From CAZUHB01 sp964620445 (GTDB lineage: Bacteria > Planctomycetota > B15-G4 > CAYZWU01): DNA of 64,000 bases. Every line of letters begins with the position of its first letter. Position 1 is the first letter of the stretch. The notes under the pieces were generated by a model. The model did not search any database. It was given only the letters and a program-made list of their open reading frames with translations, and had not been told where the DNA came from. The position numbers and the translations under genes are program-made. The stretch spans positions 62,001 through 126,000 of the forward strand of contig CAZUHB010000010.1 in NCBI GenBank assembly GCA_964620445.1, in the 5' to 3' direction. Positions 28,001-35,700 of the stretch are shown piece by piece.

Positions 28001-28407
28001 TGGGGAACGGCGAGGCGGGCGGCGACGTCGCGTGCCGGGAGGTTTTCATAGAAACGTAGAATGATCGTCGAAAGGTAAGGTTCGTCGAGATGGAGAACCG
28101 CCTCGGTCAGATGGCGCAGAGCTTCCTTGCGCATGGCGATCTCTTCGGGCGAGGTCACCGTTGGCGTCGACTCGACAGCGTTCTCATGTTTTGTCCTCCG
28201 TTGCTCTCCGCGGTGCATGGTCACGATCATGTTCCGCAGTACGCGGGAGAACCAGGCTTTGATCGATCGATCCGATGCCGGCGGGTGCTCGAGGGCCGCG
28301 AGCCACGTGTTCTGTTCCACATCGGCGGCCTGATGCTCATCGCGTACGAGTCTGCGAGCGAGGGATCGGATGAAGTCGGCGTGGGTCAGAAGCTCTTCGC
28401 GCTCCAT
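25042..28407 (-). CDS. ECF sigma factor fused to a membrane span and exported carboxypeptidase-regulatory-like repeats
   Basis: 1121 residues in one uninterrupted frame. Residues 1-170 are an ECF-type sigma-70 factor: region 2 around FIRSLARRLVRDEHQAADVEQNTWLAAL, and region 4 around LPARDVAARLAVPHETVKTRIQRG. An Ala-rich linker (about 180-205) leads to one membrane segment, about residues 212-231 (KIALAATVLLVGTSVILF). The remaining ~890 residues are a chain of about seven or eight beta-sandwich repeats of the carboxypeptidase-regulatory/transthyretin type, each opening like ISGTVTDSSTGQPVEAY, VSGRVVDDVTGEPVAGA, LSGVVVNEATGKPF or VSGSLYDELNGIPF. Predicted topology puts the sigma domain inside and the repeats in the periplasm. 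A membrane-tethered sigma factor sensing an external signal is my inference. A hairpin-rich leader lies upstream. Confidence 0.85.
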   Translation of the reverse strand: MEREELLTHADFIRSLARRLVRDEHQAADVEQNTWLAALEHPPASDRSIKAWFSRVLRNMIVTMHRGEQRRTKHENAVESTPTVTSPEEIAMRKEALRHLTEAVLHLDEPYLSTIILRFYENLPARDVAARLAVPHETVKTRIQRGLDQLRTKLDHRYGGDRKTWCLALAPLAGLHLAASAAAAAGAAAGSTSAASAAASAEIPGSLLFSAKLKIALAATVLLVGTSVILFKVLPGRTPHSDRSESVPAAASERLVAEGHAADGSAPPTHGPIADANHDMRDRIALEPTGLFISGTVTDSSTGQPVEAYDFQLTTFVEGEGWTQPIHETVRDREGRFRFPIDASGEYHLSIWASCYTRQRIYGLEISEEKTRSDLEIELDPGLGVSGRVVDDVTGEPVAGAIVGPALYPRETNLPSLYYLDYSEVCIYDRTDESGAFNLRGLRKIDKKVAAVHPDYAEGYASTIPGGAAAIEIRLKKGFRITGLVLDDARNPAENVLIRMYGDRIPLARPTMSGPDGRYTTEPVLPGRVVLKAGDPPIELRNDVDFSEEHKVVYIVDRDVEVDFGPKPEHVTWRGTLYGYDGEPLGGGRLLLRHAMFNRREPHAMYNRTEADWYRLTRDIRCDDQGRFEVDKLHRGRYRVTLEIPDQVDWGNVPFETSGLVERDINLSLVSTLSGVVVNEATGKPFIGKRGTVRAHSRLTEICYSLEADIDGEGRFEIKGVLPGSYYLRAQVDNAVSDRIKGIKVDKGRRLNGLVIPVAPAGFLKISMEGFENDEDATFTLSLSEDSSGQQTYMGKYSVAKTISKKNTFTLDQGEWTAALSFERLGYIQNRFDVLPDQTTEITIRRDAIVLRENFISTAGTVTQRDGSPKEGVLIRYNAVSVPMLPEENRYLHATTDKTGRYTLSGLKPGRWQVSAELAMGGRAYFPELWIPPDAETPLRLDLALPASVVSGSLYDELNGIPFTNNHPRCWEVFLHDVGRDKIVSRFSGNDGGNRFRLACSREGDHELIVNAEGYDYFKSGAFRVAEDQDLYMGDIQLKPCGLIDLEVLDESLAPIERIEVTCDGTRIYSRNTIEGRRRYDKLPTGTVTITVDARGYFEKAITVKLLPGRPVKREIVLQPE

Positions 28408-28530
28408 GCTGGTCGGTCACCTAACAGTTTTCGCGGATATCTTGATGTGATCGTAACATACATATATATAAAACGCCTCACAAACGGGGACGGGCTCAGG
28501 ATTTTCGGCGATTCGGATCGGATTCTATCC

Positions 28531-28562
28531 AAAAAAAAACGGGTTCTTGAAGAACCCGTTTT
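28531..28562 (-). terminator. strong intrinsic terminator on the minus strand, upstream of the sigma gene
   Basis: The palindrome at 28536-28562 forms a 12-bp stem (AAAACGGGTTCT / AGAACCCGTTTT) with a 3-nt loop. On the minus strand it is followed by nine T residues (28531-28539). It lies ~125 bases upstream of the sigma-factor start, facing it, so it would end leader transcription before the gene or end a separate small RNA. Confidence 0.7.
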
Positions 28563-28690
28563 CGAAAGACCCTTGGTCAAGCCCATTTGCTATTTAAACT
28601 AGGCACCCTTTCATAGTTTAAACAACGTGTCCCAAAGGTCTTTCAAGACTGTTCTGATCGGTGAATCCCGAACAGGTTTTCTTTTGAAAG
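28563..28690 (-). ncRNA. candidate structured leader or small RNA
   Basis: Read on the minus strand, three stems precede the terminator. Stem I pairs 28684-28690 with 28640-28646 and 28670-28675 with 28649-28654. Stem II pairs 28632-28644 with 28564-28576 (13 pairs including one G-U). Stem III, nested inside II, pairs 28614-28622 with 28593-28601 (9 pairs). Stems I and II share 28640-28644 and exclude each other. No known riboswitch class was recognised, and no confident promoter was found. Confidence 0.45.
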
Positions 28691-28888
28691 ATCTCACCAT
28701 CAAATGCTTTTTGACTACATAACGCCTGCCGCGTCGTCGCGGGCTCAGCAGATCGGGAAAAAAACAAAAAAACTTTCCCGTGGTCCTCTGCCGGCTTGAT
28801 GCTGTATATGTCAGCTTTGTTGCCTTTTCGGGGCGAGCCCTTGGACGGATCGCGGACCGATAGGTGTTACAGTTGAGGGAGAAAGGAC

Positions 28889-29842
28889 ATGTGTCTCTTG
28901 ACTCACCGGCTTTCGTATGTGTCGTTCTTGTCGATTCTCACCTGCGCCCTCTTTCTTGGCTGCTTTGACAGTGGAAATGACGAGGCGCAGTCCGAGCGTG
29001 ATTCCCTGTCAACGGGAGTCCTTTCGGTATTCGTGGTCAACTATCCTCTGCAATTTTTTGCAGAGCAGATCGGGGGGGATGCGGTCGATGTCGTTTTTCC
29101 TGCGCCTGCCGACGAGGACCCGGCCCACTGGGTGCCTGATCCGGAATCGATCTCCGCTTACCAGCAAGCCGATCTCATATTGTTGAATGGAGCGACCTAT
29201 GCCAAGTGGCTCGACAAGGCATCTCTCCCCCTGTCGAAACTGGTGGACACGTCCGCGGATTTTCAGGATCGATTCATCGCGATCGATCACGCGGTCACCC
29301 ACAGCCATGGCCCGGAAGGGGAGCACGAGCACGGGGGATGGGCGTTCACCACCTGGCTCGATCCACTCAATGCCATATCCCACGCGCGAGCGGTGATGGA
29401 AGCGTTCGTCGCGGCGCGCCCCGGTCAGGAGGCCGTCTTCCGCACCGCATTCGAGAAACTGGAAACGGACCTTACCCTTCTCGACAGGTCTATCAGCGCC
29501 ATCGTCTCCGGTCGGGAATCGCTGCCGATCGTGATGTCCCATCCCGTTTACCAGTATTTTACCCGGCGATACAACCTCAACGCACGGAGCGTTCACTGGG
29601 AGCCCGACGCCGTACCCGATCGCTCGATGTGGCAGGAGTTTTCCGAACTGCTCGCCGACCACCCGGCCCGGTGGATGATCTGGGAAGGAAGTCCCTTGCC
29701 CGAGGTGGCATCGAAGCTGGCCGAAACGGGTGTAAAGAGCGTCGTGTTCGATCCCTGCGGCAATGTGCCCGACGAAGGTGACTTCATCGGCGTGATGCAA
29801 CGGAACGTGGAAAACCTCGCCAAGGTTTTCGAAGGGGAATAG
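28889..29842 (+). CDS. ZnuA/TroA-like zinc- or manganese-binding lipoprotein
   Basis: 317 residues. ATG 28889 follows GGGAGAAAGGAC. The lipobox LFLGC places the lipidated cysteine at residue 25. The sequence fits the cluster A-I metal-binding family: VFVVNYPLQFFAEQIGGDAVDV, a D-P-A-H-W-V-P-D-P motif with a metal-ligand His, a His-rich loop (THSHGPEGEHEHGGW) and VMSHPVYQYFTRRYNL with another ligand His. It would bind Zn or Mn in the periplasm for an ABC importer. No permease or ATPase gene of that importer is adjacent, so it is an orphan here. Confidence 0.88.
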   Translation: MCLLTHRLSYVSFLSILTCALFLGCFDSGNDEAQSERDSLSTGVLSVFVVNYPLQFFAEQIGGDAVDVVFPAPADEDPAHWVPDPESISAYQQADLILLNGATYAKWLDKASLPLSKLVDTSADFQDRFIAIDHAVTHSHGPEGEHEHGGWAFTTWLDPLNAISHARAVMEAFVAARPGQEAVFRTAFEKLETDLTLLDRSISAIVSGRESLPIVMSHPVYQYFTRRYNLNARSVHWEPDAVPDRSMWQEFSELLADHPARWMIWEGSPLPEVASKLAETGVKSVVFDPCGNVPDEGDFIGVMQRNVENLAKVFEGE

Positions 29843-29901
29843 CTCTCGCAATCCGGCCGCTTCGGCCCACGAAGCTCGAGCCAGGCCCCGGGAAGAAACG
29901 A

Positions 29902-29952
29902 TAAAAATCGCCCGGCGCTCAATCCGACCGATCGGAGAGAGCACCGGGCGAT
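29902..29952 (-). terminator. intrinsic terminator of the second C25 peptidase gene
   Basis: 29907-29920 pairs with 29939-29952 (14-bp stem, one mismatch), with an inner 5-bp stem TCCGA/TCGGA in the loop. On the minus strand the stem is followed by TTTTTAT. It lies 38 nt past the stop of the minus-strand peptidase gene and between convergent genes. Confidence 0.65.
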
Positions 29953-29989
29953 TCCATATCAATCGCGGAACGGAAAACCTGCCCTGTCT

Positions 29990-32900
29990 CTAGGGCAGAA
30001 CCTCGACCGAAATCGCGTTGGATGCGAAATCGACAGGATTCGTCACGGCAAAAGCGAAGGTCAGCGTCTGACCCACGTGGGGCGCCAGACCCGGGGCGGC
30101 AGCGAGATCGAGCTCGACCACGGCCTTGCCCTGTCCATCCAAGGTCGACCAGAAGTCCTGGAAGACAGGCATGGAAAGATTGTTGTAAATGTACTCGGAC
30201 ACCCAGTCCCAGTTGAGCGGGATGTGCACACCGTTGACCGTCATGCCGGGCGAGGAGCCTTCGAGGCTCGCCAGCATGAGATAGTCGCGACCGGCATAGG
30301 TCATTCCTGCATCGAGCTGGAAGTCGATGCTGCATCCGCTGGCTGACGACAGCTCGTAGGCGTCGGCCCAGAGTTCGGGGTAGTGGTTGAGCCGCTGGAC
30401 GCGGAAGTCGTCGAGACCGGCTTCGACAATGTCGTCGTTCGGCTGGTCCTTGGCGCTGAAACGCACCTTCACCTGGGAGGTGGGTGTGACGTAGTCGCCC
30501 ACGGTGAAGGCCATCAGAGTCCAGCTGCTGATCGAACCGGTCGAGGAGTAGACGTTGGTCCACGTGGTGCCGTCGTCGTTGGACACATCGATCTCGTAGG
30601 CGTCGTTCCCGTCGCGCGAGTAGTACCAGTTGTAGGCCGCGATCTGGGCGTCGCCCGAGGAGAGGTCGATGGTGGGGGAGATCAGGCGCGTGGGGCCGCC
30701 GTCGATGTCGTAGTCGGCGTAGTAACCGTTGGCCGGGCCGTTCTCGGTCACGAAGCAATAGGTGCCGGTGCCGGCGGGATTATCCACCGCGGGCGCGACC
30801 TGGCCGCCCGAGGTCGTGTTGGGCACGCACCGTTCCCACGTTCCGGTCGTGACGTTCTGGTCGACCACGGTCCAGCCGGTGTCGTCCTCGAAGTCATCGT
30901 GCAACATCTCCTCCACGAAGTAGACGTCGAAGGTGTATGTCGACGCCGGCGCGTTCCACGGGGAGTAGACCGTCGTGCCGAGGTCGCCCTGGGCGCTGAA
31001 GTAGAATTCAGGTTCGCAACCGGGGATGGTGTTGGGAAGGTTCGCCTCGAACAGATCGTTGCCGAGATCGGTGAGCGCCACCTGTGTGTAGGCGCTGGCC
31101 GAATCGAAGCGATAGTACATGTATCCCGTGCCGGGAACGTAGTTTTCCTTGCCCGCCTCGATCTTGATCGAGAAGGTGTAGGCCAGGCCGGGCGGCTCGG
31201 GGCTGCCGGGCAGTTCCTCGGGGAACGTCATGTAGAGCTCGGGTTCTGCAGGCGGTTTGATCGTCTGCGCCGGGTCGCCGAAAAGGAGGCAGCACTCGAT
31301 GACGCCCCTCCACGTATCGTAAGTCGGATCCTCGTCGATGAGCGGCGCCATCAGGTCGCGCGCATAGGCCATCGCCTTGCCCTGCTGCCAGTTGGCGATG
31401 CTTCCGGAGTTGTTCGTCACGTCGAAAAGATAGTCCCAGAAGCTCTTCTGCTGCAGGGCGCTGCTCGATCCCGTGTTGTCGAAGTTACCCCACCCGTAGC
31501 CGGTGTTGTACACGCAGCCGAAAGCGAGTTCCGTATCGGAGTGGAAGAGCATCGAGTGCAGAACGCCGTCGTCGGCCGCGTCCATGTCGCCGCAGTGGCA
31601 TCCATAGTCGTGGACGAAGAAGGGCAGGGTGTTGTGGTAGCTGCTCTCCCAGGAGGTGTAGTAGACGTCCATGGACATGTACTCGTTGGCGTGTGCAATG
31701 CCGGCGATCAGGGTGCATTTGTCGGCGTTGATCGCGGCCTGGAGTCCGCTCGCACCCGTGCCGATCCAACCCGTGTTGGGCGGCTCCTCGGTGTAAGCCT
31801 CGTCCATCGCGAAGGCCGCGCCGGCGTTTTCCTGATTCCACGTGTCGAAGCCGTACTGGAATCCGAGCCAGGACGGATAGGGCGGATCATTGTTGTAGGG
31901 ATCCGGGCCGAGCCAGTGGTCGACGCCGTAACGCGCACTGTAGTCGACGAAATCGTCTCCCTGGCAGTTCCAGCCGGTGTCGCCCCCGTAGAAGGCGGCG
32001 TTATCGAGATAGGTGCGATCCTGGTTGTCGGTGTAGGCAAAGCTCTTCGTCATCCAGTTGGCCACGTCGAGCGGCACGTCGCAGGTGAGACGGCCGATGA
32101 ACATTTCGGCGTAGAGGTCGAAGCCGGTATCACCCCGCTCGCCCCACTGGCTGTCATGATCGGCATTGAAGTTGTTGTCCAGGTGGTTCCAGTAGATGTC
32201 GGAATCGACATTACCCTCGTAGGAATAGTAGAGCTGCCTGGCGGGGAGCCACTCCGCATCGCCGCCGATCAGGATGTAGCTCGTGCCCCAGTCCTGGTAG
32301 GCGTCCTTGCAGAACTCCCTCACGCGCGCGGGCTGATCGTTGAAGAGGGGATCGGAATCCTCGTAGTCGGGCATGGCCATGATCGCCTGTTCGGTGACCA
32401 CGATACCGGCCAGTCCCATGTCGGCAAGGTGCTTGTTGATGAGGCTCTCCCAGTTGTAGGGGAGCGACGGTGAGGTGGCCCAGTAGTCGAGGCCGTTCGT
32501 CTCGGTGGTGATGATGACGAAGTCATAGTCGTCGGCCGGATCGCAGATGCCGCCGGGATAGTCGCGGCCGCGTGTCTTGAGCGCTTCGTAGCTCGCCATC
32601 ATTTCCGGATTGCGTACGAGATTCTGGACCCATTCTGCATCGTCCTTGTTGCCAGGGCGCAGGAAGGGATTGTGGTCGGCGCTCTCCGTCAGTTCGAGGG
32701 TGACGGTCACGTCGGAGAAGCAGGAGATCCTGCCCTCGGCGGGGACGTACTTGACCAGGTTGAGACCGAGCGAAAAGATGGTGTAGCCCCTGCAATAGCC
32801 GACCTTCTCACCCCTGTGGTGGGCGGTCGGAAAGGCTTCGGTCAGGGCGTAGGTCTCCTCGTTGACCGTCAAGCCCGCGGGGCGCTCGCTTCCGATCGGA

Positions 32901-33025
32901 ACAGGATTCTGGTAGGGGAATATGGGGTCCGCGATCAGGTCGATACCCTCACAGGCATAGTCCTGCAAGAATCCGGTGACCGACACTCGGGCGACCTCTT
33001 TCCCGGGGGGAAGGAGGATCTTCAC
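29990..33025 (-). CDS. C25-family (gingipain-like) cysteine peptidase, main part, separated from its signal peptide by a frameshift
   Basis: 1011 residues from GTG 33025; the frame is open to a stop at 33128-33130 upstream. That upstream stretch reads like propeptide (YDALTTAQRAGDPALP), so GTG 33025 is not a natural start. The catalytic domain begins near DDYDFVIITTETNGL. The likely catalytic His is in VHDYGCHCGD and the Cys in LAFGCVYNTGYGW. The C-terminal ~400 residues are beta-sandwiches, including a MAM/jelly-roll-like module (HDDFEDDTGWTVVDQ ... DDFRVQRLN). The signal peptide lies in a different frame at 33085-33296. It is related to the peptidase at 18525 but longer. It may be a broken gene or a sequencing error. 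Confidence 0.8.
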   Translation of the reverse strand: MKILLPPGKEVARVSVTGFLQDYACEGIDLIADPIFPYQNPVPIGSERPAGLTVNEETYALTEAFPTAHHRGEKVGYCRGYTIFSLGLNLVKYVPAEGRISCFSDVTVTLELTESADHNPFLRPGNKDDAEWVQNLVRNPEMMASYEALKTRGRDYPGGICDPADDYDFVIITTETNGLDYWATSPSLPYNWESLINKHLADMGLAGIVVTEQAIMAMPDYEDSDPLFNDQPARVREFCKDAYQDWGTSYILIGGDAEWLPARQLYYSYEGNVDSDIYWNHLDNNFNADHDSQWGERGDTGFDLYAEMFIGRLTCDVPLDVANWMTKSFAYTDNQDRTYLDNAAFYGGDTGWNCQGDDFVDYSARYGVDHWLGPDPYNNDPPYPSWLGFQYGFDTWNQENAGAAFAMDEAYTEEPPNTGWIGTGASGLQAAINADKCTLIAGIAHANEYMSMDVYYTSWESSYHNTLPFFVHDYGCHCGDMDAADDGVLHSMLFHSDTELAFGCVYNTGYGWGNFDNTGSSSALQQKSFWDYLFDVTNNSGSIANWQQGKAMAYARDLMAPLIDEDPTYDTWRGVIECCLLFGDPAQTIKPPAEPELYMTFPEELPGSPEPPGLAYTFSIKIEAGKENYVPGTGYMYYRFDSASAYTQVALTDLGNDLFEANLPNTIPGCEPEFYFSAQGDLGTTVYSPWNAPASTYTFDVYFVEEMLHDDFEDDTGWTVVDQNVTTGTWERCVPNTTSGGQVAPAVDNPAGTGTYCFVTENGPANGYYADYDIDGGPTRLISPTIDLSSGDAQIAAYNWYYSRDGNDAYEIDVSNDDGTTWTNVYSSTGSISSWTLMAFTVGDYVTPTSQVKVRFSAKDQPNDDIVEAGLDDFRVQRLNHYPELWADAYELSSASGCSIDFQLDAGMTYAGRDYLMLASLEGSSPGMTVNGVHIPLNWDWVSEYIYNNLSMPVFQDFWSTLDGQGKAVVELDLAAAPGLAPHVGQTLTFAFAVTNPVDFASNAISVEVLP

Positions 33026-33296
33026 GAAGTGGATAGGCAGGGCCGGATCGCCTGCCCGCTGGGCGGTGGTGAGGGCATCGTAAGGAAGCGATCGACGTGT
33101 AGGTCGATCCCTCGATTTCGATCCTTTTCAGCAAGGGCGCTTTGAAAGAGAAATCAAGAGACAGTGAGTCCGGGGATGGCACCGGCGTCTGGGCCGCCAG
33201 TGGCGGTGCCGCCACAAGACCGATCGCGGCGAAAAGGAGCAGGCCCACGAAGACCTGTCCCGTCCACCAACCCTTTCCGATAATTGGTTTTCTCAT
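32949..33296 (-). pseudogene. 5' piece of the C25 peptidase gene (signal peptide and start of propeptide)
   Basis: This frame starts at ATG 33296, with GGAGG upstream, and encodes a clear Sec signal (GQVFVGLLLFAAIGLVAAPPLAAQ). It continues with SLDFSFKAPLLKRIEIEGSTYTSIA, as expected before a C25 propeptide. After about position 33085 this frame turns into non-protein Arg/Pro-rich sequence. The +1 frame continues sensibly as PYDALTTAQRAGDPALP into the main peptidase frame. Removing one base near 33082-33088 joins the two. The intact gene would span 33296 down to 29990. Confidence 0.7.
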
Positions 33297-33786
33297 TTTT
33301 TGTCCTCCACTTAGCCTCAATTGAACCAGAACACATTGCGATAGCTTGTCTGAAACGATCCCGGCGCAAACGGACCGCGATCCTGGAATCTCATAGTCAT
33401 GCTTCAATGGAATTCAGGCATTTCGCGACTGTCGATCAGCGTGTACCATCGACTGCTGACAGTCCTATTTTTTTTCTGGATACACACGTACAACGGGTGC
33501 ATGTAAAAGCGGGCTTGTCAAGAAATTATACATACAGGGATTTTTATTTCAATAGAAACCACGGATTAAAAGGAACGGCGTAGACGGCTCGATGGCGAAG
33601 ATAGTCGGGATTAACCGTTGTAGGGGAATAATCGAACGGTTAGCATCAATGATGCGTTGTATTCCGACCATCCGGCAGCGTCCGGATGGGAGTCCCTGAT
33701 AGCCCTCGGGGACTGCGGTCATTCGCGATCCCGATCCCGCCCGCGACCTCTTAGTACCGAACGCACCTGGAGAAAAAGGAACATTC
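33297..33786 (+). other. AT-rich divergent intergenic region
   Basis: About 490 bases between the peptidase signal-peptide start (minus) and the M28 peptidase (plus). It contains a hairpin with a T run at 33427-33475 and AT-rich stretches near 33500-33560. No credible gene or clear promoter pair seen. Confidence 0.4.
33427..33475 (+). terminator. hairpin followed by T run, plus strand
   Basis: GACTGT (33427-33432) and CAGC (33437-33440) pair with GCTGACAGTC (33455-33464), leaving a 4-nt bulge. TATTTTTTTT follows at 33466-33475. It resembles an intrinsic terminator, but no plus-strand gene precedes it within 3 kb; a leader or small RNA is possible. Confidence 0.4.
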
Positions 33787-35643
33787 ATGGTCCGCAAGCT
33801 GATACTCGACATGGTTCTACTCCTTTCGATTTCACTGTGGGCGGCTCCCGGTCGCGGAGCGGACGAGCCCACGGTGCTCGACGATCCCGCCCTCGAGATC
33901 GCCCTCTCATCGTTTGCGGCAAATGAGTACTCCAGCGAACTCGGCTGGTTCGCCGCCGATGAGCGGGAGGGGCGTGAACCAGGAACGAGGGGAAGCATCG
34001 AGGCCGGCGATTGGGCCGCTGCAGAATTTCAGCGGCTCGGTCTCATCGCGCTGGGCGACGAGGTCGACGGCGAGCGGTCCTATTTTCAATCCTTCGAAAA
34101 GGGCGGCAAGACCGGTCTTCTCCCGGGATTCCGCTTCCGTGCCGCGGGCAGGGAATTCGTCCTCGATCGGGACTGGTCCCTCGTGGGCGGATGCGAAGCG
34201 TTCGAACTCGAGGGCGTGGAAGTCGTCTTCGCGGGGTACGGCATCACGGCGCCCGAGTACGGATACGATGACTACGCCGGAATCGACGCGAAGGGGAAGG
34301 CCGTGCTGATCCTCCGGTACGAGCCGCAAGAGAAAATGGCGGACTCGCCATGGAATGGGGCGAAGAACACGAAGTACTCCTACTTCCAGAGCAAGCTCGA
34401 CAACGCCCGCGAACATGGCGCCCTGGCCGTTCTCTTCGTGAACGGCCCCCTGCACCGCGATCCTGACCGTGATCCGCTGAGCGGACTCTCGTCGCGGTTC
34501 GGACGGAAGGGGACGATTCCCTTGGTCCACGTGCGTCGGAGCGTGGCCGACCACCTTCTGGGCCGGAAGGCGCTCAGCCTCGAGGAGGTGCAGGAGAGGA
34601 TCGACAGGGAAGCCCAACCCGCGTCCACGAGCCTCGGAGGCGCGACGATCGATCTCGTGGGAAGCGTGGGAATCGTCGCCAGGGCGCGCAACGTGGCCGG
34701 TCTTCTCGAAGGCGCCGACCTCCGGCTCAAGGACGAGGTCGTGGTGATCGGCGCACACTACGATCACCTCGGGTTCGGCGCCTACGGCATGCGGGATCCA
34801 AAAAGGAAGGGCGAGGTGCACAACGGGGCGGACGACAACGGTTCCGGATCTGTGGGCGTCATCGAACTGGCCGAGGCATTCGCCGAGAGCGGCATCCGAC
34901 CGCGGCGCTCGATCCTCTTCGTGCTCTTCGACGCCGAGGAGAAGGGGCTGCGCGGTTCGAGGCATTACACGCAGAATCCTCTCGTGCCGCTCGAGAAGAC
35001 GGTGGGCATGATCAACCTCGACATGATCGCCCACGTGACGGAAGAGAAATGTTCGATCATGAGCACGGGGTCGGCCAAGGAGTGGGCCGGGATCCTCCAG
35101 ACCGCCGAACGCGGCTCGCCGCTCAAGTGGAACCACAGGGAAGGAGGAGGCGGGGGGGGCTCGGACCATGCCCCGTTCTTGAGCAAGAAGATACCGGTGC
35201 TTTTTTTCTTTACCGGAATCCACAAGGCCTACCACACGCCTGATGACGATCTCGAGAGGTGCAATATAAACGGAGCGGTCGAGGTGCTGCGCGTGGTGTT
35301 CAAAACCCTGTTGATCCTCGCCGATTGCGACGACCGTCTCACCTTCGTCGAAACGACCAAGAAAAGCCGCCGCGGTCAGGCGCGGGTCACGCTCGGCGTG
35401 TGGGGCGAAGCGCGGGGCGACGGCAAGGAAGGTTTCGTGATCTCCAGGGTGGCTGCCGGGAGCGGCGCCGAGAAGGCCGGTTTGTGCAAGGGCGACGTGA
35501 TCCTCGCGATCGGTCAGACAGCGATCACCGGGTTGGGCAATCTCGGCGCAACGATCAGGAAACACAAGCGCGGCGACGTGGTGTCCGTACGCTTCTTGAG
35601 AGACGACGAGGAGAGCGAGGTGCAAGTCGTTCTCGGAGGCTGA
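33787..35643 (+). CDS. secreted M28 zinc aminopeptidase with PA and PDZ domains
   Basis: 618 residues with a Sec signal (MVRKLILDMVLLLSISLWAAPG). Residues ~120-280 form a protease-associated (PA) insert (YGITAPEYGYDDYAGIDAKGKAVLIL). The M28 catalytic core follows: GAHYDHLG (zinc His), NGADDNGSG (bridging Asp), FDAEEKGLRGS (catalytic and ligand Glu), NLDMI (ligand Asp) and HKAYHTPDDD (ligand His). All are present. Residues ~515-618 form a PDZ domain (GFVISRVAAGSGAEKAGLCKGDVILAIG). It is probably a periplasmic or secreted aminopeptidase or glutamate-carboxypeptidase-like enzyme. It ends 57 nt before the radical SAM gene on the same strand, so could share its transcript. Confidence 0.92.
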   Translation: MVRKLILDMVLLLSISLWAAPGRGADEPTVLDDPALEIALSSFAANEYSSELGWFAADEREGREPGTRGSIEAGDWAAAEFQRLGLIALGDEVDGERSYFQSFEKGGKTGLLPGFRFRAAGREFVLDRDWSLVGGCEAFELEGVEVVFAGYGITAPEYGYDDYAGIDAKGKAVLILRYEPQEKMADSPWNGAKNTKYSYFQSKLDNAREHGALAVLFVNGPLHRDPDRDPLSGLSSRFGRKGTIPLVHVRRSVADHLLGRKALSLEEVQERIDREAQPASTSLGGATIDLVGSVGIVARARNVAGLLEGADLRLKDEVVVIGAHYDHLGFGAYGMRDPKRKGEVHNGADDNGSGSVGVIELAEAFAESGIRPRRSILFVLFDAEEKGLRGSRHYTQNPLVPLEKTVGMINLDMIAHVTEEKCSIMSTGSAKEWAGILQTAERGSPLKWNHREGGGGGGSDHAPFLSKKIPVLFFFTGIHKAYHTPDDDLERCNINGAVEVLRVVFKTLLILADCDDRLTFVETTKKSRRGQARVTLGVWGEARGDGKEGFVISRVAAGSGAEKAGLCKGDVILAIGQTAITGLGNLGATIRKHKRGDVVSVRFLRDDEESEVQVVLGG

Positions 35644-35700
35644 ACGAGGTTTACCGTCGCACCGGAGCCGGCGCGGCGGTCGAGGAGGAGCTTGTCTGTG

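Larger units (their letters stand above)
28408..28888 (-). other. long divergent intergenic region with structured leader
   Basis: About 480 bases between the sigma-factor gene (minus) and the zinc-binding lipoprotein gene (plus). Besides the structured segment at 28531-28690, it has a hairpin CGGGAAA...TTTCCCG (about 28755-28780) with an A-rich loop, and an AT-rich stretch near 28450-28470. No protein gene seen. Confidence 0.45.

Noticed and set aside
30383..32473. 696-codon plus-strand open frame opposite the second C25 peptidase
   Set aside because: Val/Gly/Arg-rich antisense shadow without domains; the C25 motifs are on the minus strand.
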